A DNA stretch of 64,000 bases from Caldimonas mangrovi (GTDB lineage: Bacteria; Pseudomonadota; Gammaproteobacteria; Burkholderiales; Burkholderiaceae_C), in NCBI RefSeq assembly GCF_023721835.1, contig NZ_JAMKFE010000002.1:372001-436000 (forward strand), written 5' to 3'. Position numbers and translations under genes: made by a program. Below are positions 26,402 to 36,335 of the stretch, piece by piece. Under the pieces are notes generated by a model. That model did no database searches, had not been told where the DNA came from, and saw only the letters and a program-made list of their open reading frames with translations. How positions within the stretch are numbered: the first letter of the stretch is position 1; each line of letters opens with the position of its first letter.

Positions 26402-28351
26402 ATGTTCGTTTCCGATAAGCAGCAAGCCGTGCAGCGGCCGGGCGGCACTGCAAAGCGGGCGGTCGGGCGGGCGTTGATCGCTGCAGCGGCGGCTGCGCTG
26501 CCGTGGGGGGCGGCGTCGGGCAGGGCCGTGGATCTGGCCGACCTGTCGCTCGAGCAGCTGCGCGACATCGTCGTCACGTCGGTATCGCGGCGCGACGAAC
26601 CGCTGTCGCGGGCCGCGGCGAGTGTCTTCGTGATCTCCTCCGACGACATCCGGCGCAGCGGGGCGACCACGCTGCCCGAGGCCTTGCGCCTCGCGCCGAC
26701 GCTCGACATCGCTCGCGCCGACGCGAACCAGTACGCCATCAGTGCCCGCGGCTTCAACAACGTGCTGGCCAACAAGATGCTGGTGATGATCGACGGCCGC
26801 ACCCTTTACACGCCCTTGTTCTCCGGCGTGTTCTGGGAGGTGCAGGATGTGTTGCTCGAGGACGTCGAACGTATCGAGGTGATCACTGGCCCCAGTACCG
26901 CGCTGTGGGGCACCAATGCCGTGGGTGGCCTGATCCACGTGATCACGCGTCGCGCGCAGGACACGCAGGGCAGCGCTGCGCTGGTCCACGGCGGCACCGG
27001 CGAGCGCGGCGCGGCGGTGCGTCACGGTGGCCGCTGGGGCGACAACGGCCACTACCGCTTGTATTTCAAGCAGCACGATCGCCGCCACACCGAGAAAGCC
27101 GACGGCGAGGACGTACGTGACGCCTCGGACGGAGGGCAGGCGGGTTTCCGGGCCGACTGGGAACTCGCCGGCGATCGGCTCACTTTGCAGGGCGATCTCT
27201 ACCGCGTGTCGATCGAGCAGGCACCGGGTCTGCGCAAGGCGTCCGGCGGCAACCTGCTGGGACGCTGGAGGCGCCAGATCGACGCCCGTTCGCACGCGCT
27301 GGCACGGGTGTACTTCGATCGCACGCGACGAGAACAACCGGCGCTGTTCCTCGGCCGGGAAAGCCGTTTCGATGAAACGCTCGACACCGTCGACGTGGTC
27401 GTGCAATACGCCTTGCACCATGGCGGGCGACATGAACTGCTGCTCGGTGCCGGCTATCGTCGCGCACGCGACGACGTCGACAACCCCGCGGCCTTTGCCT
27501 TCGTGCTGCCCGACCGGACCCTGCAGTGGAGCCGGGTGTTCGCACAGGACGTCGTTGCACTGTCGCAGGACTTGCACCTGACGCTGTCGGCCAGCGTCGA
27601 ACGCAATCCCTACACCGGCACCGAGGTACTGCCCAGCCTGCGCCTGGCCTGGCGCAGGACGGCCGAGCAGGTGTGGTGGGCCGGCATTTCGCGGGCGGTG
27701 CGTGCGCCGTCGCGCATCGACCGCGAGTTCTACGCACCTGCCGAGCCGCCCTACCTGTATGCCGGTGGCCAGGACTTCCGCGCCGAGGTGTCCGACGTGA
27801 TCGAAGTCGGACACCGGGCTCAGCCGTACGAAGCATTGTCGTATTCGGTGACGGCCTTCCATCACCGGCACCGCCGCCTGCGCAGCCTCACCCCGACGGC
27901 CGGCGGCGCGGTGTTCGACAACGGCATCGAGGGAACGACCGGCGGTCTGCAGGGGTGGATCAGCTGGCGACCGACGCGGTCATGGCGCCTGCAGGCCGGC
28001 GGCGTCGTGCAGGACCAGCGCCTGCACCTGCGTGATGGGTATGCCGATGCCGGTGGCCTGCAGGCGCTGGGCAACGACCCGAGCCACTGGTGGTCGCTGC
28101 GTTCCGCTGTCGACGTGACGCCCGCTCTGGCATGGGACCTTGCGCTGCGCCGCGTCGGGGCACGGCCTGACCCCCGCGTGCCGGCCTATACCGCGGTCGA
28201 CACACGACTGGCCTGGCGTGCACGCAACCACCTCGAACTGGCGCTGGTCGTGCACAACCTGTTCGACCCCGGACACGTGGAGTGGGGCGCTGCGGGCAAC
28301 CGGGCCGAATTCGGCCGCGCGGCGTCGCTGCAATTGCGGTGGCGGCTGTGA
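26402..28351 (+). CDS. TonB-dependent outer membrane receptor
   Basis: 649 residues. A long signal region (to about 48) is followed by a plug domain, with SVFVISSDDIRRSGATTLPE, ARGFNNVLANKMLVMIDGRT and VEVITGPSTALWGTNAVGG, then a 22-strand-type barrel ending in a C-terminal aromatic/basic strand. It probably imports or senses a ligand that cannot be read from the sequence. AAGGAAG precedes the ATG. The stop overlaps the next start (GTGA), so it is coupled to a YfiR-like protein, unlike typical siderophore receptors; no Fur-like site is seen upstream. Confidence 0.85.
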   Translation: MFVSDKQQAVQRPGGTAKRAVGRALIAAAAAALPWGAASGRAVDLADLSLEQLRDIVVTSVSRRDEPLSRAAASVFVISSDDIRRSGATTLPEALRLAPTLDIARADANQYAISARGFNNVLANKMLVMIDGRTLYTPLFSGVFWEVQDVLLEDVERIEVITGPSTALWGTNAVGGLIHVITRRAQDTQGSAALVHGGTGERGAAVRHGGRWGDNGHYRLYFKQHDRRHTEKADGEDVRDASDGGQAGFRADWELAGDRLTLQGDLYRVSIEQAPGLRKASGGNLLGRWRRQIDARSHALARVYFDRTRREQPALFLGRESRFDETLDTVDVVVQYALHHGGRHELLLGAGYRRARDDVDNPAAFAFVLPDRTLQWSRVFAQDVVALSQDLHLTLSASVERNPYTGTEVLPSLRLAWRRTAEQVWWAGISRAVRAPSRIDREFYAPAEPPYLYAGGQDFRAEVSDVIEVGHRAQPYEALSYSVTAFHHRHRRLRSLTPTAGGAVFDNGIEGTTGGLQGWISWRPTRSWRLQAGGVVQDQRLHLRDGYADAGGLQALGNDPSHWWSLRSAVDVTPALAWDLALRRVGARPDPRVPAYTAVDTRLAWRARNHLELALVVHNLFDPGHVEWGAAGNRAEFGRAASLQLRWRL

Positions 28352-28911
28352 CGGTGCCGCGCTCCTACCGTCATGCGGAGTGGGTGGCGTGGCTGGCGCT
28401 GGCGGGCCTGCTGCTGGCCTGGGCCGCCAATGCCCGGGCCGTTGAACCGTCGCTCGAAGCGAGCGTCAAGGCGGCCTACCTCTACAAATTCCTGAGCTTC
28501 GTCGAATGGCCGGCAAGCGCATTTGCCGATGCGGACAGCCCGATCGTGATCGGCGTTGCCGGTGACGAGCAGGTGCTCGCCGAGTTGCAGCGCATGCTGC
28601 CCGAGCGCACGGTGCAGGGCCGAACGCTGCAGGCGCGCAAGGTGCAGCCCGGCGACGCGACCGGCCCGCTGCACGTCTTGCTGATCGGCAGCCGACTTAC
28701 GCGGCACCCCTGGCTCGGCCGTCTGCGCGACCAGCCGCTGCTGCTCGTCACCGACGCGCCGAGCGGGCTCGAGGCCGGCGGCGCGATCAATTTCCTGCGG
28801 GTCGACGGCCGCGTGCGCTTCGAGGTGTCGCTGGCAGCAGCCGAGCGCTCGGGCGTGCGCGTCAGTTCGCGCATGCTGAGCGTGGCCGAGCGCGTGGTGG
28901 GGGCGCGCTGA
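28348..28911 (+). CDS. YfiR-family (DUF4154) periplasmic protein
   Basis: 187 residues. A signal peptide (about 1-31) is followed by a domain with SVKAAYLYKFLSFVEWP at its start and GGAINFLRVDGRVRFEVSL near its end, the hallmark of DUF4154. The known member YfiR of Pseudomonas is a periplasmic inhibitor of the diguanylate cyclase YfiN. Here the partner is a histidine kinase. The GTG start overlaps the receptor stop and the end overlaps the kinase start (TGATG). Confidence 0.85.
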   Translation: MTVPRSYRHAEWVAWLALAGLLLAWAANARAVEPSLEASVKAAYLYKFLSFVEWPASAFADADSPIVIGVAGDEQVLAELQRMLPERTVQGRTLQARKVQPGDATGPLHVLLIGSRLTRHPWLGRLRDQPLLLVTDAPSGLEAGGAINFLRVDGRVRFEVSLAAAERSGVRVSSRMLSVAERVVGAR

Positions 28912-30830
28912 TGCGGAGCGGGCACTCGCTGCGACGCCGGATGACGCAGGTGGCGTTGGTGACCACCTGTGTCGCGCTGCTGCTGAGCGCGACGGCGCTG
29001 CTGATCTATGAGTTGCGCGCGTATCGCGACGCGTGGGTGGCCGATCTGGCGACGCAGGCTCACCTGCTGGCCGGCGCCAGCGTGCCGGCACTGTTCTTCG
29101 ACGATGCGCGTGCCGCGGGTCAGGACCTGGCGCTGTTGCGTCACCGGCCGCAGATCACCGCTGCGGCGGTCTATACGGCCAACGGAGAGCTGTTCGCGCA
29201 TTACGCTCCGGAGGGTGCCACCGCGAACCTTCCGGCGCATCCCGCGGAAGACGGATACCGCATCGCCGGCGACGAGATCGAGCTGGTGCAGGAGGTCCGG
29301 CGCGACGGCGAACGCATCGGATCGGTCTACCTGCGCGCGCGCTATGAGGTGATGGGCCGGCTGGTCGACTACCTCGCGATCCTGGCTGCCGTGATGGTTG
29401 CCAGTCTCGTCGTCGCGACCCTGGTGTTCAACCGGCTGCAGCACACGGTGACGCGACCGATTCTGGCCGTGGCCGCGGCTGCCCGCGAGGTGATGGAAAA
29501 GCGCGACTACGGCCTGCGCGTGCCCAAGACCACCGACGACGAGATCGGGGCGCTGGTCGATGCCTTCAACAACATGCTGCTCGAAGTGGGCCGGCGCACC
29601 GAGGCGCTGGAGCGCAGCAATCACGAGCTGCAGATCGAGATGGAGCAACGGCAGCGCGCGCAGGCGGCGCTGATCCTGGCCGACCGCCGCAAGGACGAAT
29701 TCCTCGCGACGCTGGCGCACGAGTTGCGCAACCCGCTCGCGCCGTTGACGAACTCGCTCGAGATCCTGAAGATCGCCGACGCCGACCCGGCCACGCGGGA
29801 GCGCACGCGCGGCATCATGGAGCGACAGGTGCGCCAGATGGTGCGCCTGATCGACGATCTGCTCGAGGTCTCTCGCATCACCACCGGCAAGCTGGTGCTC
29901 AAGCGCGAGCGCATCGACCTGCCGATCGTGCTGCGCACCGCCATCGAGATCGCCGAACCGGTGCTGCGCGAGCGGCGGCACGAGTTCGTCGCGCGCATGC
30001 CGGACGGCCCGGTGTGGGTCGACGCCGACGCGACCCGGCTGGCGCAGGTGTTCGCGAACCTGCTCAGCAATGCCGCGAAGTACACCGACGCAGGCGGACG
30101 CATCGAACTGGAAATGGACGTCCAGGCGCAGTGCGTCGCGGTGCACGTGCGCGACAACGGCATCGGCATCGACCCTCGGATGCACGGGGCGATCTTCGAA
30201 CTCTTCATGCAGGTCGACAGATCGCTCGAACGCGGGCGCGCCGGCCTGGGGGTCGGCCTGACGCTGGCGCGCCAGCTGGTCGAAATGCATGATGGGCGCA
30301 TCGAAGTGCACAGCCCGGGGCTCGGGCATGGTTCGCAATTCACGGTGGAACTGCCGCTTTGCCATGACCCCGCGGCATCGCGGCGCACCCCCGAGCGGCC
30401 CGCGTCCGGCCTCACGCCGAGCGTGCCGCTGGACCTGCTGATCGCCGACGACAACGTCGATTTCGCCACCAGCCTCGGCGAAGTGCTGGAGGCACTCGGC
30501 CACCGCGTCATGCTGGCCCACGACGGCGTGGCGGCGATGGCGGCGGCCCGCGCGCGACCGCCAGCGGTGGCATTTCTCGACATCGGCATGCCCGGTCTGA
30601 ACGGCTACGAGGTGGCGCGCCGGCTGCGCGCGGAGCCCGCCACGCGAGCCGCCTTGCTGGTCGCCGTCACCGGTTGGGGGCAAAACAGTGACCGCGAACG
30701 TGCGCGCGAGGCCGGCTTCGACCACCACCTGGTCAAGCCGGCGGATCTCGCGCAGGTGCTGCCCTTGGTGGAGTCGGTCGCGCGACGTGCCTTGCAGGAC
30801 GCTCCCGTGACCGACCGCCCGCCGGGCTGA
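28911..30830 (+). CDS. Hybrid sensor histidine kinase with receiver domain
   Basis: 639 residues. Order: transmembrane helix (about 12-32), periplasmic sensor of about 110 residues resembling CHASE8, second helix (about 150-172), HAMP (about 176-228), HisKA with H270 in TLAHELRNPL, HATPase with NLLSNAAKYTD, DNGIGID and GLGVGLTLA, then a receiver domain (about 507-625) with D513, D514 and phospho-acceptor D557. No DNA-binding output is attached, so a phosphotransfer partner must exist elsewhere. The stimulus is probably delivered through the YfiR-like protein and the receptor. Confidence 0.9.
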   Translation: MRSGHSLRRRMTQVALVTTCVALLLSATALLIYELRAYRDAWVADLATQAHLLAGASVPALFFDDARAAGQDLALLRHRPQITAAAVYTANGELFAHYAPEGATANLPAHPAEDGYRIAGDEIELVQEVRRDGERIGSVYLRARYEVMGRLVDYLAILAAVMVASLVVATLVFNRLQHTVTRPILAVAAAAREVMEKRDYGLRVPKTTDDEIGALVDAFNNMLLEVGRRTEALERSNHELQIEMEQRQRAQAALILADRRKDEFLATLAHELRNPLAPLTNSLEILKIADADPATRERTRGIMERQVRQMVRLIDDLLEVSRITTGKLVLKRERIDLPIVLRTAIEIAEPVLRERRHEFVARMPDGPVWVDADATRLAQVFANLLSNAAKYTDAGGRIELEMDVQAQCVAVHVRDNGIGIDPRMHGAIFELFMQVDRSLERGRAGLGVGLTLARQLVEMHDGRIEVHSPGLGHGSQFTVELPLCHDPAASRRTPERPASGLTPSVPLDLLIADDNVDFATSLGEVLEALGHRVMLAHDGVAAMAAARARPPAVAFLDIGMPGLNGYEVARRLRAEPATRAALLVAVTGWGQNSDRERAREAGFDHHLVKPADLAQVLPLVESVARRALQDAPVTDRPPG

Positions 30831-30966
30831 AGCCCTTCCGCAACCTCTCTTTTTTACACACATGGGCGCGCACGCCTGTCCGGCCGGCGCTGCTTCAGCC
30901 AGCGCCGGCCCCCGGCATGCCGATTGCCGACCGTCTGATGCCGAAGCAAAAGACGGAGACCTGTCG

Positions 30967-31887
30967 ATGCAGATCAACGCGCCAGCGGCGATCGTCGTTC
31001 ATGGCGGCTCGGGCAGCCCGAGCGCATGGCGCGATGGATGCGAGCGAGCCGCACAACGCGCACTCGGTCGGCTGCAGGCCGGCGGCACGGCGCTCGACGC
31101 AGCGGTCGAGGCCGTGACGGAGATGGAGGACGACGGCCGCTACAACGCGGGCAGCGGCTCCATCCTCTGCCTGGATGGGTACACCGTGGAGACCGATGCC
31201 GGCGTGATGGACAACCGCGGCCGGCTCGGCGCCGTCGCCTGCCTGCAGGGCATCAAGAATCCGGTGCTGGTTGCGCAGGCCGTGACGCAGACGCCGCACT
31301 GGCTGATCGCCGGCGATGGTGCACGCCGCTTTGCCGAGGTGTGCGGCTTCGAGGAATCTCTGGGCACCGGCGAGGCCGCCAAGCGCTACCACGCGCAGCT
31401 GCTGCGCGCCTTCGACGACCCGAGCCAGGCCGATCCCGACGACCGGGAAGGCGCCGCAAAGGCGGCGGTCTTCAAGCGTTTCTGGAACTACACGATGCCC
31501 TGGGACGAGGCCATGAAGCGGCATGGCAACGGCACCGTCGGCGCGGTCGTGCGGGCAGCCGACGGGGACTTCGCGGTGGCCACATCCACCGGCGGCTCGG
31601 CGCCTTCGCTGCTCGGGCGCGTCGGCGACACGCCCATCGTCGGCTGTGGCTACTACGCCGGCGACCACGGCGCGATCGCCGCAACCGGCGTCGGCGAATA
31701 CATCGCGCGGCAGATGCTGGCACGCACCGTCTACGACTGGGTGGCCCAGGGCATGCCCTTGCAGCAGGCGCTGAACCAAGGCGTCGCGCGGCTGCCGAAG
31801 GAGATCAGCGTCGGACTGATCGGCGTCACGCGGGACGGGGCGGGTGCCAGCAGCAACCGGGACATGGCGGCCCACGTCCTCGTCTGA
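30967..31887 (+). CDS. Isoaspartyl peptidase/L-asparaginase (Ntn-hydrolase)
   Basis: 306 residues. N-terminal VVHGGSGSPSAW, NAGSGSILC, and the autocleavage site HGNGTVGAV with T190 as the new N-terminal nucleophile place it in the plant-type asparaginase family, which hydrolyses beta-aspartyl dipeptides. Beside cphB and cphA the likely substrate is the beta-Asp-Arg released from cyanophycin. GGAGA lies upstream of the ATG. The 136-base gap before it (30831-30966) shows no gene. Confidence 0.88.
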   Translation: MQINAPAAIVVHGGSGSPSAWRDGCERAAQRALGRLQAGGTALDAAVEAVTEMEDDGRYNAGSGSILCLDGYTVETDAGVMDNRGRLGAVACLQGIKNPVLVAQAVTQTPHWLIAGDGARRFAEVCGFEESLGTGEAAKRYHAQLLRAFDDPSQADPDDREGAAKAAVFKRFWNYTMPWDEAMKRHGNGTVGAVVRAADGDFAVATSTGGSAPSLLGRVGDTPIVGCGYYAGDHGAIAATGVGEYIARQMLARTVYDWVAQGMPLQQALNQGVARLPKEISVGLIGVTRDGAGASSNRDMAAHVLV

Positions 31888-31912
31888 GCGCCCTGACATC
31901 GTTACAAGCACC

Positions 31913-32833
31913 ATGAGCGAGACCCGAGAGCGTTCCGCCGAGAAGATCGCGTGCGACCACCGTTCCGGCGCCGGTCACCTGGTGATCATCGGCGGCAACG
32001 AGGACCGCGTGCAGGAGAAGGTGATCCTGCGCCGCTTCGTCGAGCTGACCTGTGCACCCGACCCGAAGATCGTCGTATTGACGGCGGCCAGTTCCTTCCA
32101 CGAGGAGGTCGCCGAGGTCTACCAGCGCGCTTTCGAGGCTCTCGGTGTCGCGCGCTGCAGCGCATTGGCGGTCCATTCCCGCGAGGACGCCGGCCATCCC
32201 GAGGTGGTCGAGGCGATCTTGACGGCCGACGGCGTTTTCATGACCGGCGGCGACCAGCGCAAGCTGCTCGCGTTGATCGGCGGCACCGCCACCTACACCG
32301 CCATGCACCGCGCCTTCACCGAGCGAGGCACCTGCATCGCGGGGACCAGCGCTGGCGCCTCCGCGATGTCGGCGCACATGATTGCCGAGGGGCAAGGCGA
32401 CATCCACCCGGAAAAGGGCGTCGTCAGCTTCGCCGCCGGGCTCGGCTTCCTGCAGCGCGCGGTGGTGGACCAGCACTTTTCCGAGCGTCGGCGGCTCGGG
32501 CGTCTGCTCGCCGTCGTGGCGCAGAACCCCACGCTGCTGGGTATCGGCGTCGACGAAGACACTGCGCTGGTGGTCGAACGCGGCTCGGGCTTCGAGGTGG
32601 TCGGCGACGGTGCCGTCACGCTCGTCGACGGCCGGCAGATGTCGTCGAACTTCCTCGACATCGGGGAGCGCGAATTCATCGAGCTGCTCAACGTTCGCCT
32701 GCACCTGCTGCCCGCCGGTGCCAGCTATGCGCATCGCGCGGGCGCCTGCAGCGATGCGCAGGTTTGCCGCGAACTGACGCCGACGCTGCACGAGATCGTC
32801 GACATCCTCTCCAGCAACGAGACCGTTTCATGA
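31913..32833 (+). CDS. cphB: Cyanophycinase
   Basis: 306 residues, S51-family serine exopeptidase. The nucleophile S146 lies in AGTSAGASAMS, and VFMTGGDQRKLL and VVDQHFSERRRLGRL are characteristic. It removes beta-Asp-Arg dipeptides from cyanophycin. No signal peptide is visible, so it acts on the intracellular store. Its stop overlaps the cphA start (ATGA). Confidence 0.93.
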   Translation: MSETRERSAEKIACDHRSGAGHLVIIGGNEDRVQEKVILRRFVELTCAPDPKIVVLTAASSFHEEVAEVYQRAFEALGVARCSALAVHSREDAGHPEVVEAILTADGVFMTGGDQRKLLALIGGTATYTAMHRAFTERGTCIAGTSAGASAMSAHMIAEGQGDIHPEKGVVSFAAGLGFLQRAVVDQHFSERRRLGRLLAVVAQNPTLLGIGVDEDTALVVERGSGFEVVGDGAVTLVDGRQMSSNFLDIGEREFIELLNVRLHLLPAGASYAHRAGACSDAQVCRELTPTLHEIVDILSSNETVS

Positions 32834-35514
32834 AGATCATCTACCGCCGTGCGCTGCGCGGCCCGAACCGCTACGCACGCAAACCCTGCGTCGAGGCCGT
32901 GCTCGATCTGGAGGCGCTCGACGAAGTGGCTTCCAGCCAAAGTCCGGGCTTCACCGAGCGCCTGCTCGAATGGCTGCCGAGCCTGAGCACCCATGAATGC
33001 TCCCGTGGCCATGCCGGTGGTTTCGTCGAGCGCCTGCACGAGGGCACCTACATGGGTCATATCACCGAGCATGTGATGCTCGAGTTGCAGTCGCTCACCG
33101 GTGACGACGTGCGCTTCGGGCGCACGCGCATGATCGACGGCCGACCGCGCCACTACCGGCTGGTGTGCGCCTATCGCGTCGAGCAGGTCGCGCTGCGGGC
33201 ACTGGACCATGCCGTGGCGCTGGTCGAGGCGGCCGCAGCAGCGGCCCGCTTCGATGTGGCCGCCGTGCTGCGCGAACTGAAGGATCTGCATGCGCAGTGG
33301 GCGCCCGGCCCCAGCACCGGCGCGGTGCTCGATGCGGCGCGGCGGCGCGGCATTCCGGTGCTGCCGCTGGGCGACGAGCCCTGCCTGTACCAGCTCGGCT
33401 GGGGCTCGGCGCAGCGGCGCATCCAGGCCACCCTGACCGGCGAGAGCCGCCACATTGCGGTCGACATCGCGAGCGACAAGGCCTTGACGAAGCGCTTGCT
33501 GGCCGATGCCGGGCTGCCGGTGCCCACGGGCCGCACCGTACGCACCCTCGACGAGGCGCAGCAGGCCGCGCGCGAGATTGGCGGCATCGTGACGCTGAAG
33601 CCGCTGGCGGCCAACCAGGGCAAGGGCGTGTCGACACAGGTCAGCACGCCGCAGCAGGTTGCCAGCGCGTTTGCGCGTGCGCAGGCGCACGACGAGCAGG
33701 TACTCGTCGAGCGCACCGTGTCGGGCGGCGACCATCGCGTGCTGGTCGTCGGCGACCGCGTGGTGGCGGCCGCACGCCGGCGACCGCCCAGCGTCACGGG
33801 CGATGGCTGCCACACCGTGCAGCAACTGGTCGAGCGCCTGAACGCCGACCCGCGGCGCGGTGACGGCCATGCCAGTGCGCTGACCTGCGTTCGGCTCGAC
33901 GAATCGGCCTGCGAGACGCTGGCGCAACAAGGCTGGGCCCTCGACGGCGTGCCTCCCGCAGGTGTCGATGTCGTGCTGCGAGGCAATGCCAACTTGTCCA
34001 CCGGCGGCACGTCGGAAGACGAGACCGACCGCCTGCATCCGCAGACCGCGGCCTTGTGCGTGCGCGCCGCGCGCCGTATCGGCCTCGACGTGGCCGGCAT
34101 CGACCTCGTCTGCGAAGACATCTCGGTGCCGCTCGCTGCACAGGGTGGTGCCCTCATCGAGGTGAATGCAGCCCCGGGCATACGCATGCACGAATGGCCG
34201 TCGCACGGCACTGCACGCGCAGCGGGACAGGCCATTGCCGACAGCCTGTTCGCACCCGGCGAGACCGGCCGCATCCCGGTGGTTGCGGTCACCGGAACCA
34301 ACGGCAAGACCACCACCACGCTCGCGATCGACCACGTGTTGCGCAGCCTGGGACGGCGCACCGGCTGTGCGACGACCGAAGGCGTGAGCATCGGTGGGCA
34401 GACGGTGATCGAAGGTGACTGCACCGGCTATTGGTCCGCGCACACGGTGCTGAGCGACCCGGATGTCGATGTCGCGGTGCTCGAGACCGCACGTGGCGGC
34501 ATCCTGAAGCGCGGCTTGTGTTTCGACCGTTGCGACGTGGCGGTGGTGCTCAATGTCGGCGTCGATCACCTCGGGCAGGACGACATCGACTCGCTCGACG
34601 CGCTGGCGGACGTGAAGGCGGTGGTCGCCGAAGCGGCCGCCAAGGCGGTGGTGCTCAATGCCGAGGACGCGCACTGCGTCGCGATGACCGAACGGCTCGA
34701 CCCGGGCGTCGAGGTCGTGTATTTCTCCACCGATCCGCACCACCTGGCAGTGGCGCGCCATGTCAAGGCTGGCGGCCGCGCCGTGGTGCTGCGTCACGGT
34801 GCCGCGTGGCTGCTCGGCCGCGGCTGGGCGCAGCCGATCGTCGAGGTCGCCCAATTGCCGTTCACCTTCGGCGGGCGTGCGCCGCACAACGTCAGCAATG
34901 CGCTGGCGGCGATCGCAGCCCTCGCGGCGCTCGGCCTGCCGGCCGCCGACATCGCACGTCCGCTCGGCGGCTTCCGGTGTTCGGTGCAAGCGAATCCGCT
35001 GCGCATGAACGTCTTGCGGGTCCGCGGCGTGCAGGTGCTGGTCGACTATGCACACAACACGCCGGCGTACGAGGCGCTGTTCGACACGGTCGATGCCTTG
35101 CGTCCCGTACGCGTGATCGGCGTCGTTTCTGCGCCGGGCGACCGCCGGGACGCCGAACTGCGGGAGATGGCGCGCCTGTGTGCACAACGGCTCGACGAGA
35201 TCTTCGTGTTCGAGCTGGACGAGGACCGCGGTCGGGCTCCCGGCGAGACTGCCGCCGTGTTGTCGGCAGCGGCGCTCGAGGCGGCGCCGGCCAAGCCGGT
35301 GCATACCGTACCGGCCGTGCGCGAGGCGTTGCGGCGTGCCCTCGCCGGCTGCCGCCCCGGCGACCTGTTGGTGTACGGTTGTGCAGTGAACGTGCACGAC
35401 GTCGAGGCCGCGGCCGGTGAGCCGGTGGAAGAGATGCTCGATCTGCCGCTGCACGAAGGACCCCGGCGTGCCGACGATGCACCGGCACCGCCCGAGCCGG
35501 CGACCATGATGTAG
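32830..35514 (+). CDS. cphA: Cyanophycin synthetase
   Basis: 894 residues. An N-terminal domain ([25 protein letters not shown]) is followed by an ATP-grasp domain (about 218-470; [43 protein letters not shown]). A Mur-ligase-like domain follows, with the intact P-loop [10 protein letters not shown] (K493) and APGDRRD. It polymerises Asp and Arg into cyanophycin, a nitrogen reserve, using two ATP sites. The intact second site argues for a CphA1-type enzyme rather than CphA2. ATG 32830 overlaps the cphB stop. Confidence 0.93.
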   Translation: MKIIYRRALRGPNRYARKPCVEAVLDLEALDEVASSQSPGFTERLLEWLPSLSTHECSRGHAGGFVERLHEGTYMGHITEHVMLELQSLTGDDVRFGRTRMIDGRPRHYRLVCAYRVEQVALRALDHAVALVEAAAAAARFDVAAVLRELKDLHAQWAPGPSTGAVLDAARRRGIPVLPLGDEPCLYQLGWGSAQRRIQATLTGESRHIAVDIASDKALTKRLLADAGLPVPTGRTVRTLDEAQQAAREIGGIVTLKPLAANQGKGVSTQVSTPQQVASAFARAQAHDEQVLVERTVSGGDHRVLVVGDRVVAAARRRPPSVTGDGCHTVQQLVERLNADPRRGDGHASALTCVRLDESACETLAQQGWALDGVPPAGVDVVLRGNANLSTGGTSEDETDRLHPQTAALCVRAARRIGLDVAGIDLVCEDISVPLAAQGGALIEVNAAPGIRMHEWPSHGTARAAGQAIADSLFAPGETGRIPVVAVTGTNGKTTTTLAIDHVLRSLGRRTGCATTEGVSIGGQTVIEGDCTGYWSAHTVLSDPDVDVAVLETARGGILKRGLCFDRCDVAVVLNVGVDHLGQDDIDSLDALADVKAVVAEAAAKAVVLNAEDAHCVAMTERLDPGVEVVYFSTDPHHLAVARHVKAGGRAVVLRHGAAWLLGRGWAQPIVEVAQLPFTFGGRAPHNVSNALAAIAALAALGLPAADIARPLGGFRCSVQANPLRMNVLRVRGVQVLVDYAHNTPAYEALFDTVDALRPVRVIGVVSAPGDRRDAELREMARLCAQRLDEIFVFELDEDRGRAPGETAAVLSAAALEAAPAKPVHTVPAVREALRRALAGCRPGDLLVYGCAVNVHDVEAAAGEPVEEMLDLPLHEGPRRADDAPAPPEPATMM

Positions 35515-35534
35515 CGGTGGCCGGGCGAACCAGC

Positions 35535-36335
35535 ATGGCCAAGCTCGATCCTCTCAGGGCGGCGTACAGGCGCCGCGAACTGATCCTCTTCGTCGGGGCT
35601 GGGGTGTCGTTGTCGCTCGGCCTGCCGCCGTGGAGTGCGTTGATCGACCACATGGCGCGCGAGCTCGACTTCGAGCCGAAGGAGTTCCGGGAGTACGGCA
35701 GCTACCTGGCGCTGGCGGAGTACTTCCGCTTGCAGCACGGCAACATCGGCCCGCTGCGAAGCTGGATGGACCGGCAGTGGCACGGCAAGGACATCCGCGT
35801 CGAGCATTCGCGTGTGCACGAGCTGATCGTGCAGGGCGACTTTCACATCATCTACACGACCAACTACGACCGTTGGCTGGAGAACGCCTTCGATCACTAC
35901 GGGCACGAATACGTGAAGATCGTCAGCGTTGCTGACCTCGCACGCATCCGCCCCGAGGTGACGCAGATCATCAAGTTCCACGGCGACTTCGAGAACGACG
36001 AGTCCATCGTGCTCGACGAGACGAGCTACTTCCGCCGGCTGGAGTTCGAGTCGCCGCTGGACATCAAGCTGCGGGCCGACGTTCTCGGCCGCTCGGTGCT
36101 GTTCGTCGGCTACAGCCTGGCCGACATCAACATCCGTTACTTGTTCTTCAAGCTTTCGCGCCTGTGGAAGGCGGCGATGCCGGGCATGCCGCAACCGCCC
36201 TCGTACATCTTTTCGCCCAAGCCCAACCCGGTGCAGGAAGCCGTGTTGTCGCAGTGGGGCATCGAGATGCTGTCGGTGGACGCGGACGATCCGTCGAAGG
36301 CGCTGGTGGAGTTTCTCGAGCTGGTCATCCGGTAG
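35535..36335 (+). CDS. SIR2-domain protein (SIR2_2-like)
   Basis: 266 residues. The NAD-binding signature FVGAGVS is near residue 20, followed by TTNYD (N110) and FHGD (H149), then a Rossmann end ([19 protein letters not shown]). These are the NAD-site residues of SIR2 folds. Stand-alone versions can be deacylases, ADP-ribosyl enzymes or NAD-consuming defence proteins; the sequence does not decide. It starts about 20 bases after cphA (GTG 35517 is an alternative) and its 3' end overlaps the convergent recQ by 11 bases. Confidence 0.75.
   Translation: MAKLDPLRAAYRRRELILFVGAGVSLSLGLPPWSALIDHMARELDFEPKEFREYGSYLALAEYFRLQHGNIGPLRSWMDRQWHGKDIRVEHSRVHELIVQGDFHIIYTTNYDRWLENAFDHYGHEYVKIVSVADLARIRPEVTQIIKFHGDFENDESIVLDETSYFRRLEFESPLDIKLRADVLGRSVLFVGYSLADINIRYLFFKLSRLWKAAMPGMPQPPSYIFSPKPNPVQEAVLSQWGIEMLSVDADDPSKALVEFLELVIR

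Noticed and set aside
30824-30835. Terminator after the hybrid kinase gene
   Set aside because: GGGCT/AGCCC has a two-base loop, too small for a stable hairpin, and the T run is about 17 bases away.
31951-32829. Upstream in-frame extension of cphA through the whole of cphB
   Set aside because: The ATG at 32830 gives the normal CphA N-terminus and overlaps the cphB stop; the extension is arginine-rich noise in the wrong frame of cphB.
32830-35514. Classifying the synthetase as CphA2 (dipeptide-polymerising form)
   Set aside because: The Mur-ligase P-loop [10 protein letters not shown] is intact, whereas CphA2 is described as lacking the second ATP site.
35535-36335. Calling a complete SIR2-based anti-phage system
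   Set aside because: There is no TIR, SMF, HerA or other partner gene beside it; neighbours are cphA and recQ. Only the domain itself is supported.
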